Positions 23,712 through 35,799 of a stretch of DNA of 64,000 nt are shown piece by piece; position 1 is the stretch's first letter, and each line of letters starts with the position of its first letter. Made by a program: the position numbers and the translations under genes. The stretch is taken from contig NC_133123.1 of assembly GCF_033568475.1 (NCBI RefSeq), positions 17,594,622 to 17,658,621 on the forward strand, read 5' to 3'. The stretch comes from Henckelia pumila (taxonomy: Eukaryota > Streptophyta > Magnoliopsida > Lamiales > Gesneriaceae). The notes under the pieces are model-generated. The model searched no databases, had not been told where the DNA came from, and saw nothing but the letters and a program-made list of their open reading frames with translations.

Positions 23712-23915
23712 CTGCACGCAGAAGAATCCCAACAATTTCATACCACTACTAAACTTTCCCCCAACGAGTCACTAATAACCCTTAATTTTAATCACAAGTA
23801 AAACATGCTTCTTATTCTAACATGCAGATAGGTAACCCAAATAACAACAATTCCACAAGAAACACGAAATTCTTAACCAAAGGAAAAATTATAAAATACT
23901 AGTGGTAAGATATAC
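23712..23915 (-). other. Putative spliceosomal intron between Gag and protease of gypsy-B
   Basis: The minus strand reads G|GTATATC at 23916/23915 and GTGCAG|GG at 23712/23711. The 204-bp segment is AT-rich and contains stops in the Gag frame, the first at 23899-23901. Removing it joins Gag and Pol in frame. The joined product aligns without a gap to gypsy-A, which has no insertion here: both have 11 residues from the shared E to G and 16 from there to the protease D-x-G. I infer an intron; no transcript evidence is available. Confidence 0.75.
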
Positions 23916-24942
23916 CAGTGATCAAGGAGGTGTCTGGGTCTGCCTCCTCTGCCTGCATGACGAACACTCTACCAGCGGTGTTCTTCTTCCTCGGGCAGTT
24001 AGCTATCTGGTGCCCTGGTTCCCTACAGTGGAAACAAACTCCTGCTCCCAACAGACAAGGTCCCGAATGCATCTTCTGACACTTCGGGCAAGTAGGAAAA
24101 CCTACAGCATTAGGGGCCCCACCCCTCGGCTGCTGTGGCCTCTGCTGCGGATTCGGGTCCTTAGCCGGCCCAGTAAACTGCTTCTTCGCAGGAGGCTGCG
24201 AAGGTGGTCGCTGATACCCAGACTGAAACTGCCTCTTACCCTGCTGCTCCCTCTGGATCTCTCTCCTGCCCTCCTCGGAACGCAAGGCTCTACTGACTGC
24301 AGTCTCATAAGTAAGGACGTCCGCCATGCAAACGTCATGCTTGATATCCGCCTTCAGTCCCTCCACAAACTGCCTCAACTTCTCTGGTGGACTGTCTGAA
24401 ATCAGAGGCACAAAGCGACTGCCCCTTTCGAACTGTCTCACATACTCAACCACTGACTTGTCCCCCTGACGGAGACTCATAAACTCCCCGATCATGCGAC
24501 TCCTCACATCCTCCGTGAAATACTTGGCGTAGAAGATATGCCTAAACTCCGCCCAAGATAGTGTAGGAAGGTGTACTCCCCTGGCAGCACCCTCCCACCA
24601 AAGAGCTGCGTCTCCCCTCAACATATACGTCGCACAGTTCACCCTGTCGGCATCTGTGATCCCCATATAAGCAAAGATGGACTCCAAAGAGCGAATCCAC
24701 CCCTCAGCCACCAAAGGATCGGTGGTACCAGAAAACTCCTTGGGTCCCTTCTTCTGGAACCGTTCTGCTACGTCCTCCTCATGGGACAGTCTAGGACGTG
24801 TAGCCTGCTGCTCTAACAGAGCAGTAATCCCTGCCATCATATTCGCATTGGCCTGCTCCAATGCTGCAAGAGGGTTTCGCGGAGGTGGAGGTGGAGGTGG
24901 AGATGGAGATTCTCCACGTCTGTTCATCGGTCTGGGAGGCAT
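23916..24942 (-). CDS. Gypsy-B gag (first exon of gag-pol)
   Basis: The start is placed at the ATG at 24942 (MPPRPMNRRG); a more upstream ATG at 24957 is possible. A proline run comes first, then the retrotransposon gag capsid core (AALWWEGAARG, FRHIFYAKYF, KSVVEYVRQFE), then a basic glutamine/proline-rich linker and two zinc knuckles (CPKCQKMHSGPC and CFHCREPGHQIANC). The 342 codons are fully open. Unspliced RNA would add only a few residues (ISYH) and stop at 23899, giving free Gag. Splicing at 23915 would lead into pol. Gag forms the particle that packages element RNA. This is the only intact gag in the gypsy part of the window. Confidence 0.92.
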
Positions 24943-25128
24943 TCTGCACCACCACATATTTCTTTACGTAAATCGCCATGCATAACTAAGTGTTTTAAAA
25001 TTAATGCTAACTTGAATTCTTAAAAGTAAATGATGCTATAAACACTTAAAACTTACAGACCGATAGCGTGGATTTCTGAGCTCGCCTAGCAGTAATGACC
25101 CCTCCAAAGACCGTGTTTTGATACCAAC
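24943..25128 (-). other. Gypsy-B leader with primer-binding site
   Basis: A short leader lies between the 5' LTR and gag. At 25115-25126 the minus strand reads TGGTATCAAAAC, close to the tRNA-iMet primer site TGGTATCAGAGC with two differences, two bases from the LTR end. Confidence 0.8.
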
Positions 25129-27817
25129 TAAAACGACCCTAACTCTCTAAATAATAAATAAATATGCGAAAAAAAAATTTTCTTTTTTATTTACTTACTA
25201 AATAAAAATATGTACATACATGCCCATACATATATGCACAGAATAAATAGATTTAAAAAAAATAAATTAATTAATTAAATAAAATGCCACCTTAAATAAA
25301 TTTAAATATCTGAGTCAAACATTTAATAAAATACTGTCATAAGTAAAATAATTAAAATCTGCATGCACTGAAAATATTTAGATAAAATATCCCAATTCTC
25401 AACCACTGAAAATAATTAAAAATGTATATCATGCTAAAATATTCAAAAACATGCGTAATGACTCAGTCCACTATCACGGTCACGGGGTCACTGCATGTCC
25501 GCTCATATGTCCTCGCCGCCGGTGGGTACCACATCCTTCTCTACGTAATCACCTGCACCATACCAGTGTAGTGAGCCTAGAGGCCCAACATGCTAACATA
25601 ACAAAGGTTTAAAATAATTTAAATCACTTTAATACTAATACATAACATATACATGAATGAGCATGCTTAAAAAATATCATGACATAACATAACTTAAATT
25701 AACTTAAATATCATAATCATACATAATACATAAACATTGTTGAGCAAATTATTTTCTAACATCGCATGGTTGTATCCATAGTGTAACCTTAAATCATACA
25801 TTAAATACTAATCAGCGTGGAAACCAACGTACCGCCGCCACGAATCACCTCTTAAATTGACAGTAAACTGCCCTTCAATAGTTCACATATGGGGACGAAT
25901 CCCCCTCAAATTGTCACACTACTTCAACTTTCAACATAAAAAATTATTTTTCTTTTGCTCAACCTTAAACATTAAATCATGCATAAAAATTATTTCATGA
26001 ATGCATGTACTTAAATAAAATATGTGTCCTTTATATATATTTAATTTAATTTTTATACTAACATATAAATACTAAAATAATATTCATGCATAAAATAATT
26101 AAATATATATTTAGGACACATGCAATTTCTCATGGTTTGTGCTGAACTGCTGGCCCTAACACTCAAGCCCATTTTCTTAAATTATGGCCCACTAACACTG
26201 AGACTGACCCATTAACATATTTAAGCCCAATAATAATTATTCTAAGCCCAATTAATTAATTAAAGCCCATTAAGACATTCCTGGCCCAATAACAACCTAT
26301 TCTGGCCCAATGGGCCCAAAAGCCCAAAGACTGGCCCAATAACTTCCATGGGCTCTAAAGCCCATGAAAATTAGTGGACTCACTTAGTTAAATTAATTAA
26401 GCCCAAAAATAATTAAATTCAACTCAATTAATTAAATGGAACCCAAATCATTTTATTTCAAATTAATTGTCCCAAAACCAATTAAATCATAAAATACTTT
26501 AATATTAAAAAGACTCGAGTTCGGCCCACCTAACCCGGACCCGGACCAACTTAACCCGACCCACCACACTATTGACCCGACCCAGGCCATAGACCCGACC
26601 CGGAACCAACCCTAACACCTAAACCCGTCGCCCCCTTCCCCATGCTTAATGGCTGTTGCCGGCCTGCTCCGGCCGCCCCTGGCCGGAGCGCCGCCGCCCA
26701 GACGTAGCCCACGTCTGGGCGGTCCTAACTTGACCCCTGAACCCGAGCCATGCAGCCCAGTCCCTAGCCTAACTCGAGCCCTCTCCGCGAACCCTAAACT
26801 GCGCGCTACAGGAGGCCGATCGAACCTTCTGGTTTTCCTGGGCTCGTTTGGCTCGAACCACTCAAGCCATTTGAGTCCAGGCTACCCTCACAACCCTCTG
26901 AACCTCTGACCAGCAGCTAGATGCAACCATGGCTAAGAAAAACGTGAGTATGAACCAACAATCCAACAAAACCGTGCACCTTCATCGAAACTCAAACCAT
27001 TTTCTGAAAAAAAAAAAAAAAAAACTTACAAAATTTCGATGCATAACATTACACACACTATAACAACTGATATGGCATAAAAATCGAAAGGAAACATGCC
27101 TTTCACCGATAAAAACAATGGAAGGAATAGGCGGTGGCGAATCCGGGACGACGACGACGACAAACTTTGAAGCTTCAAAACTAGGCTATGGATTTCCTTG
27201 CTGGTGCTAGCCGAAGAAGATGATGAAGAACAAGGGAGGTGTCGGCTGAGTGAGTGGAGGCGTGTGTGTGTGGGGTTGGGTAGGTTAGATTAGTCTAGGT
27301 TTAAGTTTTTAATTAAAATAGGTTTTAGGATAATTAAAAATATTATTAAGGATATTAAATATATAATATATAACTAAAAAAAACTCTAAATAATATTTAA
27401 AATCTGATAACTTTAATAAAATCCCAAAATTTAAATTAAGGGAATTTTAAAGATAATAAAAAGTCATTATTTTGGCTTATTTTGAATAAAAACGGACTCC
27501 TAAAATTATATAAAATTAAATACTAAAAATTTTGAGGAAATAAAACTCAAAATAATATTTTTGGGCTCTTAAAAGGCTCATGAAATAAATTGGATAGAAA
27601 GTTGTCATCTCGTTCGTCCACGGTCCCGTCTACGCGATAAAATAATTTAAATACTAAAAATCATAAAATCAATAATTATGGGTTAAATGCTTAAAAATAA
27701 ATTAAATCATGCACAAATAATTCACATAAATATTTAACCCATAAATCTAAAATTTTAAATAATTAAATTCCCTAATTATGCATGCGGATTTACGTATTAA
27801 AAATATCAAGTGTTACA
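25129..27817 (-). mobile_element. Gypsy-B 5' LTR
   Basis: 2689 bp, matching the split 3' LTR nearly throughout. Its inner terminus reads TA where the other LTR has TG on the + strand. The site II-like array lies at about 26160-26530 and the hairpin at 26694-26722. It ends with TGTTACA before the AAAGG duplication. Confidence 0.95.
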
Positions 27818-28267
27818 AAAGGAGTTGTTCGATTTGGTAAAACTGGAAAATTGAATCCCAGATATGTCGGACCATTCGAGATTCTGGACAAAGTAGGAAC
27901 CTTGGCGTATAGACTGGCTTTACCACCAGATATGTCAAGGATTCACAATGTTTTCCATATTTCTCAATTAAGAAAGTACATTTCAGATCCCAGTCATGTC
28001 CTTGAAATTGAACCTCTGGTAATTGAAGGAAATATGAATAAGGGGCTCAAGTACGAAGAGGTTCCAATTCGAATAGCTGATACTAAGGATCAAATTTTGA
28101 GGCGAAGGACCATTCCATATGTAAAGGTCCAATGGTCTAATCACATGGAGAGGGAGGCCACTTGGGAATTAGAAGAGAAGATGCGCAACCTATACCCATT
28201 CCTCTTTGAAGAACAAGCCAATCCAAGTTTCGAGGACGAAAGTTCTCCCAAGGTGGGAGGAATGTGA
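27818..28267 (+). pseudogene. Gypsy-A pol, C-terminal part (integrase tail and chromodomain)
   Basis: This resumes the frame broken at 8380: AAAGG duplication, then VVRFGKTGKLNPRYVGPFEI, the conserved tail of gypsy integrases, then HNVFHISQLRKY and a chromodomain-like end (PYVKVQWSNH, EATWELEEKM). Chromodomains guide integration to particular chromatin and mark the chromovirus group. The last codons read through the polypurine tract, and the TGA stop at 28265-28267 lies inside the LTR. No further break is seen in this piece. Confidence 0.93.
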
Positions 28268-29626
28268 AGCCACGGTTATATGCATGTACTTGAAGGCAAA
28301 AGTTGTAACCCTATCAGTCATATAAAAGCAAATGTAACTGATGGTGTAATGATGTTGAATTTCGAAATACAAAGGGGCAAGAACCAATTGAACATAAGGA
28401 ATGGTAACAGTCACAATGATGGAGAGTAGTGGCTGCTGAAACTGATGAATTATGTTGTTAATTTCGAAATTCATGCTGCATATAATATTCAGAAATGTAA
28501 CAGCCACAATAATGGAGAATGATGGCTGTTAATATGAGTTATTGGCCATGAATGGGAGGCCCTTCAGCTGCTTTTTATACCTATAAATAGTGGCAGATTC
28601 AGAAGGGAAATCACACCATTTTCGAGCACAAAAACTGAGTAAAACTCTGCACATTTTCGAGTTCCAACCTTCTGCCACTTTCAAAGCATAGCAGAAGCAG
28701 CACCTGTTTGATAGCAGCAATTCAAGCAGATTCCTGTCCAGAGTTTGAGCAAGGTTTCTGTCCCAGTTTCAAAGCAAGCATTCTGTTCTATTTTGCTCAC
28801 GTTTGAGGCTTACCATCAACATCAGTTTCTACACGATTTTCTTACAAATCACTTAAAGTAAGAGGGCTTATACCTATATATGTTTTAACAATGTTCATGA
28901 TCTTGTTTGTGAAAGTTCAATCGTACATCTCCTGGTTCATATTTCTTTGAATTATGTACAAGTTTATTCCATGAAACTCCTTGTTATGCACTGTTAGAAT
29001 TCGACTTAAGAATTGGTAAGGAATTCTAAAAACATGATAAGATATGATATGGCCCTGATGCGGTGGGTTATAATAACCGTTTAAGGCCTCGCCCCCTTAG
29101 AGGAGTAAAAATTAGGGACTGATCAGTAGCCATGCTTAACGAGATGAATAACAGTGCTATGTCTAAGTTTATGTTTCATTCATGATATGTGTTGATGCTC
29201 AGTTTCAAGTTTTGCCTTGTCTTGATCTATGTTACGACATGTGTTGGAACATGCTCCCTTTGAAATCCTATATATATGTATATTCGACATTTGAATGTAC
29301 GATTGGCCCCCTCTTACTGAGTGTTTCTCAAAACACTCATCCCCCTTACTTCCCTTCCCAGATACCGAAGAGCAGTTGGATGACGATGAGCAACACGCAT
29401 TTTGGGATTGGTGATCAAGTCTAAAATTATGGAAATGATAGCAGTCTTATTAGTTTTATTATCTTTTACGTTTCGCTTCTGCTATTGTCATGTTTTGATA
29501 TTGTAAAGACATTTCTGGATTTGTAAAAGACTGGTTGAAGGCTATTTATGCACTACATGGCTTGTTGTTTTACGATTTAAAATTGTTAACAACGGCGATG
29601 CTGCGTTCCGATCTCGGGGTGTGACA
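28263..29626 (+). mobile_element. Gypsy-A 3' LTR
   Basis: It runs from TGTGAAGCCACGG to GGGGTGTGACA (1364 bp), preceded by the polypurine tract AAGGTGGGAGGA. A TATA box CTATAAATAG is at 28581-28590, about 320 bp in, as expected for the end of U3. No second copy is visible in the window, so the right border rests on the CA end and on the start of different sequence. Confidence 0.8.
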
Positions 29627-29654
29627 GATGATATTCTTAAAGTCAGAGGAATTG
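29627..29654. other. 28-bp filler between gypsy-A LTR and gypsy-C
   Basis: This stretch matches neither the gypsy-A LTR nor the gypsy-B sequence that should precede the RT segment [10 protein letters not shown]. It is probably flanking or filler DNA at a deletion junction. Confidence 0.5.
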
Positions 29655-32251
29655 TTCACAGTGAAGAACAAGTATCCACTGCCGAGGATAGAGGATTTAT
29701 TTGATCAGTTGCAGGGAGCTTCAGTGTTCTCCAAGATCGACCTGCGATCTGGTTATCATCAGCTGTGGGTTAGATAGGCAGATGTGTCCAAGACTGCTTT
29801 CCGGACACGGTATGGGCATTACGAGTTCCTAGTGATGCCATTTGGGATGACCAATGCTCCAGCGGTTTTCATGGATCTCATGAACCGAGTTTTTCAGCCG
29901 TATCTAGATCAGTTCATCATAGTATTCATTGATGATATCTTGATCTACTCTAGGAGCATTGAGGAGCATAGACAGCATCTACAGACAGCCTTGCAGACCT
30001 TGAGGGAGCATCGGTTGTATGCCAAGTTCAGCAAGTGCGAGTTTTGACTCGAGCAGGTGGCATTTCTTGGCCACATTATTTCGAAAGATGGGATTACAGT
30101 TGATCAGTCGAAGGTTGAGGCAGTGCAGAATTGGGGTATTCCGAAGAATGCTTCGGAGATTCGCAGTTTCTTGGGTTTGGCAGGATATTATAGGAAGTTC
30201 ATCAAGGGTTTTTCCTCTATTGCAGTACCCTTGACTTCCTTAACCAAGAAGAATGCGAAGTTTATCTGGAGTTCAGACTGTCAGAGGAGCTTCGATCAGC
30301 TGAAGGAAGCACTCACTACTGCACCGGTGTTAGCGGTGACAGTACCACACGAGAAGTTAGTGGTGTACACCGACGCGTCTAAGCTGGGTTTAGGCGCGGT
30401 ACTTATGCACTGTGGCAAGGTTATTGCATATGCGTCGAGGCAGCTGAAGGTTCATGAGCAGAATTACCCGACGCATGACTTGGAGTTAGCAGCAGTGGTT
30501 TTCGCTTTGAAAATCTGGAGGCACTATCTGTATGGCGAGAAGTGCAAGATTTTCACTGATCACAAGAGCCTCAAGTACTTCTTCACCCAGAAGGAGTTGA
30601 ACATGAGGCAATGGAGATGGTTGGAGTTGGTGAAGGATTATGACTGTGACATTAGCTACCATCCGGGTAAAGCTAATGTAGTAGCAGATGCTTTGAGTCG
30701 GAAGTCGTCAGTGGTCTCATGTTTGACCGTACAGTTACCACTACAGAGCGAGATTCAGAGATTTGACTTGGAGTGTTATCCGAGTGGTCATGCACCGAGC
30801 TTGTCAGTGTTGACGGTGCAGTCAGTTCTGCAAGATTGGATCAGGGATGGACAGTCTACTGATGAGGAGTTGCAGCGATGGAGACAGAGAGATGAGGCTA
30901 GGGGTAACCTCTTGTATACAGTGGTGGATGGTATTGTTCAGTACCGTGGTAAGATGTGGGTACCGAACGTAGATCAGTTGAGAGCTGAGATTTTAGCAGA
31001 GGCTCACACATCTCCGTACTCCATTCACCCCGGAAGTACGAAGATGTACAGAGATTTGCAGCTATTGTATTGGTGGCCCGGGATGAAGAGAGACATCGGG
31101 AGAGTGGTGTCAGAGTGTTTGACTTGTCAGCGAGTCAAGGCAGAGCATCAGCGTCCAGCAGGACTTCTTAGACCTCTTCCTATTCCGGAATGGAAATGGG
31201 AGAATATTACGATGGACTTTGTGGTTGGCTACCGAGGAGTGCCAGAGGTTGCACAGCGATTTGGGTGATTGTGGATAGACTCACCAAGTCAGCTCATTTC
31301 TTGCCGGTGAGGACTACTTACTCATTGACACAGTATGCAGAGCTGTACATCAAGGAGATTGTTAGATTGCATAGCATACCTGTGTCCATTGTATCCGATA
31401 GAGATCCGAGATTCACATCCGCGTTTTGGAAGAGTCTGCACACAGCTATGGGGACTAGACTTTTGTTCAGCACAGCATTCCATCCCCAGACAGATGGTCA
31501 GTCGGAGAGAGTGATTTAGGTTCTCGAGGATCTTCTGAGAGCTTGTGTCATCGATTTTCAGGGCTCTTGGGAGACTAGACTGCCATTAGTGGAGTTTACC
31601 TATAACAACAGTTTTCAGTCGTCTATAGGTATGGCTCCTTATGCAGCATTGTATGGGAGGAGATGCAGATCTCCTGTGCATTGGGATGAGGTTGGTAAGA
31701 GGATTTTACTTGGTCCTGAGATTGTGCAGCAGACAGCTGACATTGTGACTCAGATTCGAGATCGGATGAGGACTGCTCAGAGTCGTCAGAAGAGTTATGC
31801 AGATACCAGACGACGAGATTTGGAGTTTGCTGTAGGTGATCACGTATTCCTGAAGGTGTCACCTATGAAGGGAGTAGTGCGTTTTGGCCGGAGAGGCAAG
31901 CTTAATCCGAGGTATATAGGGCCATTCGAGATCTTGGAGAGAGTTGGCACGTTGGCCTACCGTTTAGCTCTACCACCAGGGCTAGCGGCAGTGCACAACA
32001 TTTTCCATGTATCCATGCTTCGGAGGTATGTCTCCAACCCGTCGCATGTGTTGGATTTTGAGCCTCTTCAGTTGACACCGGAGTTAGCATTTGAGGAGAG
32101 GCCTATACGGATCTTGGCTAGGGAGGAGCAGAGGCTTAGGACGCGTGTCATACCGATGGTCAGAGTCCAGTGGCTGAATCACTCGGAGGAGGAAGCTACT
32201 TGGGAGACCGAGGCAGATATGAGGACTCGCTACCCGGAGTTGTTCGGGTAA
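29655..32251 (+). pseudogene. Gypsy-C pol, 5'-truncated (RT, RNase H, integrase, chromodomain)
   Basis: Homology starts abruptly within RT at [16 protein letters not shown]. The RT box FIDDIL is near 29925, RNase [11 protein letters not shown] near 30560, integrase HHCC around 31000-31130, then the D-D-E core, the GPFEILERVGTLAYR tail and a complete chromodomain (VIPMVRVQWLNH, EATWETEADM) with a proper stop at 32249-32251. Breaks: TAG at 29775-29777, TGA at 30045-30047, a one-base loss near 31230 and TAG at 31517-31519. It is very close to gypsy-B, so both belong to one family. Gag, protease and the 5' LTR are missing. Confidence 0.93.
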
Positions 32252-32295
32252 CTACTTTAATTTCGAGGACGAAATTCAATTTAAGGGGGGAGAAT

Positions 32296-34819
32296 TGTAA
32301 CACCCGGTACTTTTAATACGTAAATTCGCATGCATAATTAGGGATTTTATTTATTTAGAATTTTAGATTATGGGTTAAATAATTATGTGAAATTATTTAT
32401 GCATGATTTAAGTTATTTTAAGTATTTAACCCATAATTAGTGATTTTTCATGAATTATTGGTATTTGAATTATTTTATCGCGTTGACGGGACCGTGGACA
32501 GACGAGATGACAACTTTTTATCCAAATTATTTTATGAGTCTTTTTAGAGCCCAAAAATATTATTTTGAGTTTTATTTCCTCAATATTTTTAGTATTTAAT
32601 TTTATATAATTTTAGGAGTCCGTTTTTATTCAAAATAAGCCAAAATAGTGACTTTTAATTATTTTTAAAATTCCCTTAATTATGTATTTCGGGATTTTTA
32701 AATTTATTATCAGATTTTAATTGTTAGTTAGAATTTTTAAGTTATATATTTTAAATTAAAAACCCTTATTAATATATTTTAATTATCTTAAAAACCTATT
32801 TTAAATTAAAAACTTAAACCTAAACCTATCCTACCCAAACCCTTCAACCGATCACTCAGCCGCCTCCATCAGTTTCTCACCCCCATCTCCATCGTGTTCT
32901 TCGAGTTCTTCAGCCTCCATAGCTCGATTTTGAAGCTTCCAAGTCGGTTGTCATCGCCCCGTCGTCCCGGAATCGTTCTACGCACTCCTTTCTCTTCAAA
33001 CTACGGTGCAAGTCATGATTCTTTCCCTATTTTCGTGCCTATCAGATATTATAGTGTGTGTATTGTGTATGCATCAAAAATTTTCAAGAATTTTCAGAAA
33101 AAAATTTCGGCTTTCATGAAGTTTGTGACTTATAGTGTGATTTTGATTGTCATGCTCATGTTTCTTAGCCATGGTTGCGTCTAGGCTGCTGGTCAAGGTC
33201 CCTAGAAGGTATAAGGTGAGTCTAGGCTCGATTGGCTCGGATGGTTCAAGACAAAAGTGCCTAGAATTGGAGCTGGTTCGATCGGGCTCCCTTGGTGCGC
33301 AGATTAGGGTTTTGAGAAGGGGGGGCTCGGTGATGAGGTCTAGGCTGCATGGGGCTGGGGCCATGGGATGGTTCAAACCGCCCAGACGTGGGCTACGTCT
33401 GGGCGGCAGGGCTCCGGCCAGGGGCGGCCGAATCAGGGCGGCAGCAGCCCTAGAAGGGCTGCTTCTCACGGCCGCGGGCTGCAGGGAAGAGGGGGGTTCG
33501 GGTTTAGGGTTTCAGGGTGGTTCCGGGTCGGGTCTTGGGTCCGAGTCGGGTCTGGTAGTAAGTGGGTTAAGTTAGTTGGGTCCGGGTCCAGGTTAAGTTA
33601 GTTGGGCTCGGGTATTTTATTTTTAAGTTAATTAATGAATTTAAGAGTTTAATTGGGCTAATTAGATTAATTTAATTAATGGGCTTCACTTAAGTTATTA
33701 TTTGGGTTTAATTAATTTAATTAAGTTAGTTCACTAATTTTTATGGGCTTTAGGGCCCATGAAAATTAGCGGGCCAGTCTTTGGGCTTTTGGGCCCATTG
33801 GGCCAGATTAAGTTGTTATTGGGCCTAGAATGTTTTAATGGGCTTTAATTATTTAATTGGGCTTAGAATAATTTTTATTGGGCTTGAGTATGTTATTGGG
33901 CCAGTCTCAGTGTTAATGGGCCAGATTTAAGTAAATGGGCTTGAGTGTTAGGGCCAGTAGTCCAGTACAATCCATGAGAAATTGCATGTGTCCTGAATAT
34001 ATATTTAATTATTTTTATGCATTGAAGATTATTTTTATATTTATATGTTAGTATGAAATTAAATTAAATATATATGAAGGACACACATTTTATTTAAGTG
34101 CATGCATTCATAAAATAATTTTATGCATGATTTAATGTTTAAGGTTGAGCAAAAGAAAATATTTTATGTTGGAAGTTGAAGTAGTGTGACAATTTGAGGG
34201 GGATTCGTCCCCATATGTGAACTATTGAAGGGCAGTTTACTGCAAATTTAAGAGATGATTCGTCACCGCCACGTACGTTGGTTTCCACGCTGATCAGTAT
34301 TTGATGTATGATTTAAGGTTACACTATGGATACAACCATGCGATGTTAGAAAATAATTTGCTCAACAATGTTTATGTATTATGTATGATTATGATATTTA
34401 AGTTAATTTAAGTGATGTGATGTCATGATGTTATTTTAAGCATGCTCATTCATGTATATGTTATGTATTAGTATTAAAGTTATTTAAATTATTTTAAATC
34501 CTTGTTATGTTAGCATGTTGGGCTTCTAGGCTCACTACACTGGTATGGTGCAGGTGAGTACGTAGAGAACATAGTACCCACCGGAGGCGAGGACGTATGA
34601 GCAGAATGGCAGTGATCCCCATGACCGTGATAGATGTATGAGTCACATTGCATGTTTTGAATACTTCAGCATGTTATACATTATAATTATTTTCAGTGGT
34701 TGTGGTTTGGAATATTTTATTTAAATATTTTCAGTGCATGCAAACTTTAATCATTTTATTTATGCAGTATTTTAATTCAATATTTGACTCAGATATTTAT
34801 TTTATTAAAGAATGCATTT

Positions 34820-34850
<31 letters not shown>

Positions 34851-34974
34851 TTGTTAAATCTTTTTATTCTGTGCATATATGTATGGGCATATATGTACAT
34901 ATTTTATTTAGTAAGTATAAAAAAAAAAAAATTCCGCACAATTATTTATTAATTATAGAGTTAGGGTCGTTTCA
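32296..34974 (+). mobile_element. Gypsy-C 3' LTR
   Basis: It runs from TGTAACACCCGG to GGTCGTTTCA (2679 bp), after the polypurine tract AAGGGGGGAGAAT. It is collinear with both gypsy-B LTRs in the opposite orientation, including the hairpin (33378-33406), the GGGCC/GGGCTT array (about 33640-33960) and telo-box-like AGGGTTT motifs (33306 and 33505). An (ATTT)n microsatellite expansion is at about 34798-34852. Confidence 0.93.
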
Positions 34975-35799
34975 GCTCAGGGCCCCACATTCAGAGTGGC
35001 CCCTAATTATTTTTAAATTAGTATTTATATTAATAATTATATAATTTTAGTTAATAAAAAAATTATATGTAAAACAAAAAAAAAAAAGATTGCTTTATGG
35101 CAAAACTTTTGCTTCGATTGGGTTAAATCACCACAAACTCTCGTATCCCACCAAATTTTTTTTAATTTGATCTTCTTTCTTTATGTGACCCTGAAAATAA
35201 TTTATTTTAAGTACGAAAATTTATCGTAGACCTCCATTGCTTTATAGGTAGGCATATCGTCAAATTTTTTTACTTATTATACAATTAAATCGTGACAATT
35301 ACTCATATTACAAATTTGAAATTATGTAATTTTACAAAAAAGATAACATTTTTTTCATTTTCTTCATTTACTAATTACTAATTTATTGTTGCATTATTTT
35401 TTTATTAATTCATATTACGCTAATTTATTATTATCCTATATTTATTTATTTTTATTCGTTTTTTAGCTCATTATTTATTATTATTTTATATTGCACATGA
35501 GTTTAGTTAAAAAAATAGTTTTATTATTGTACAATTATTCGTTGTACGTAAAATGACAAAAAAAATGCCGAATTTGCTTCAAATAATACGAGAAGAGTGA
35601 TTTTTAAATAATTTATTTTGAGAAACAATATAGAACGTTTGTGATGTGTAATTTCGTTAATTACATATTATGGTTTACTTTTATAATAATATTCTATTAG
35701 TTTATATATATATATATATATCACAATGTTCAAGTTAATGAAATGATCAATTTTTTTATTCGCCTCGAGCCTAGTTTATCTCAGGACCGCCCCTGGTCG
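34975..35799. other. Intergenic AT-rich stretch, no gene seen
   Basis: AT-rich and without a coding frame. It begins with CAGGGCCCC and ends near CCGCCCCTGG, which is reminiscent of decayed hAT-type ends, but no clear duplication was found. A (TA)n microsatellite lies at about 35703-35722. Confidence 0.4.

Larger units (their letters stand above)
8381..27817 (-). mobile_element. Gypsy-B, complete chromovirus-like LTR retrotransposon carrying a nested copia element
   Basis: This is a full-length Ty3/gypsy element on the minus strand, about 10.07 kb once the copia-2 insertion (8781-18145 plus 5 bp of duplication) is removed. The 5' LTR is at 25129-27817 (2689 bp). The 3' LTR is at 8381-20456 and is split by copia-2; it is about 2706 bp without it. 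A tRNA-iMet-type primer site lies at 25115-25126, gag at 23916-24942, a putative intron at 23712-23915 and a pol remnant at 20452-23711. A 5-bp duplication AAAGG flanks it. Its closest relative in the window is gypsy-C; the related chromodomain C-terminus in gypsy-C suggests the Tekay/Del group of chromoviruses. Confidence 0.93.

Noticed and set aside
29627..34974. Gypsy-A inserted cleanly into gypsy-C
   Set aside because: The bases just right of the gypsy-A LTR do not match the expected family sequence, and the left half of gypsy-C is not in the window.
34979..35797. hAT transposon between CAGGGCCCC and CCGCCCCTGG
   Set aside because: Ends are suggestive, but I found no convincing 8-bp duplication and no matching inner inverted repeat.
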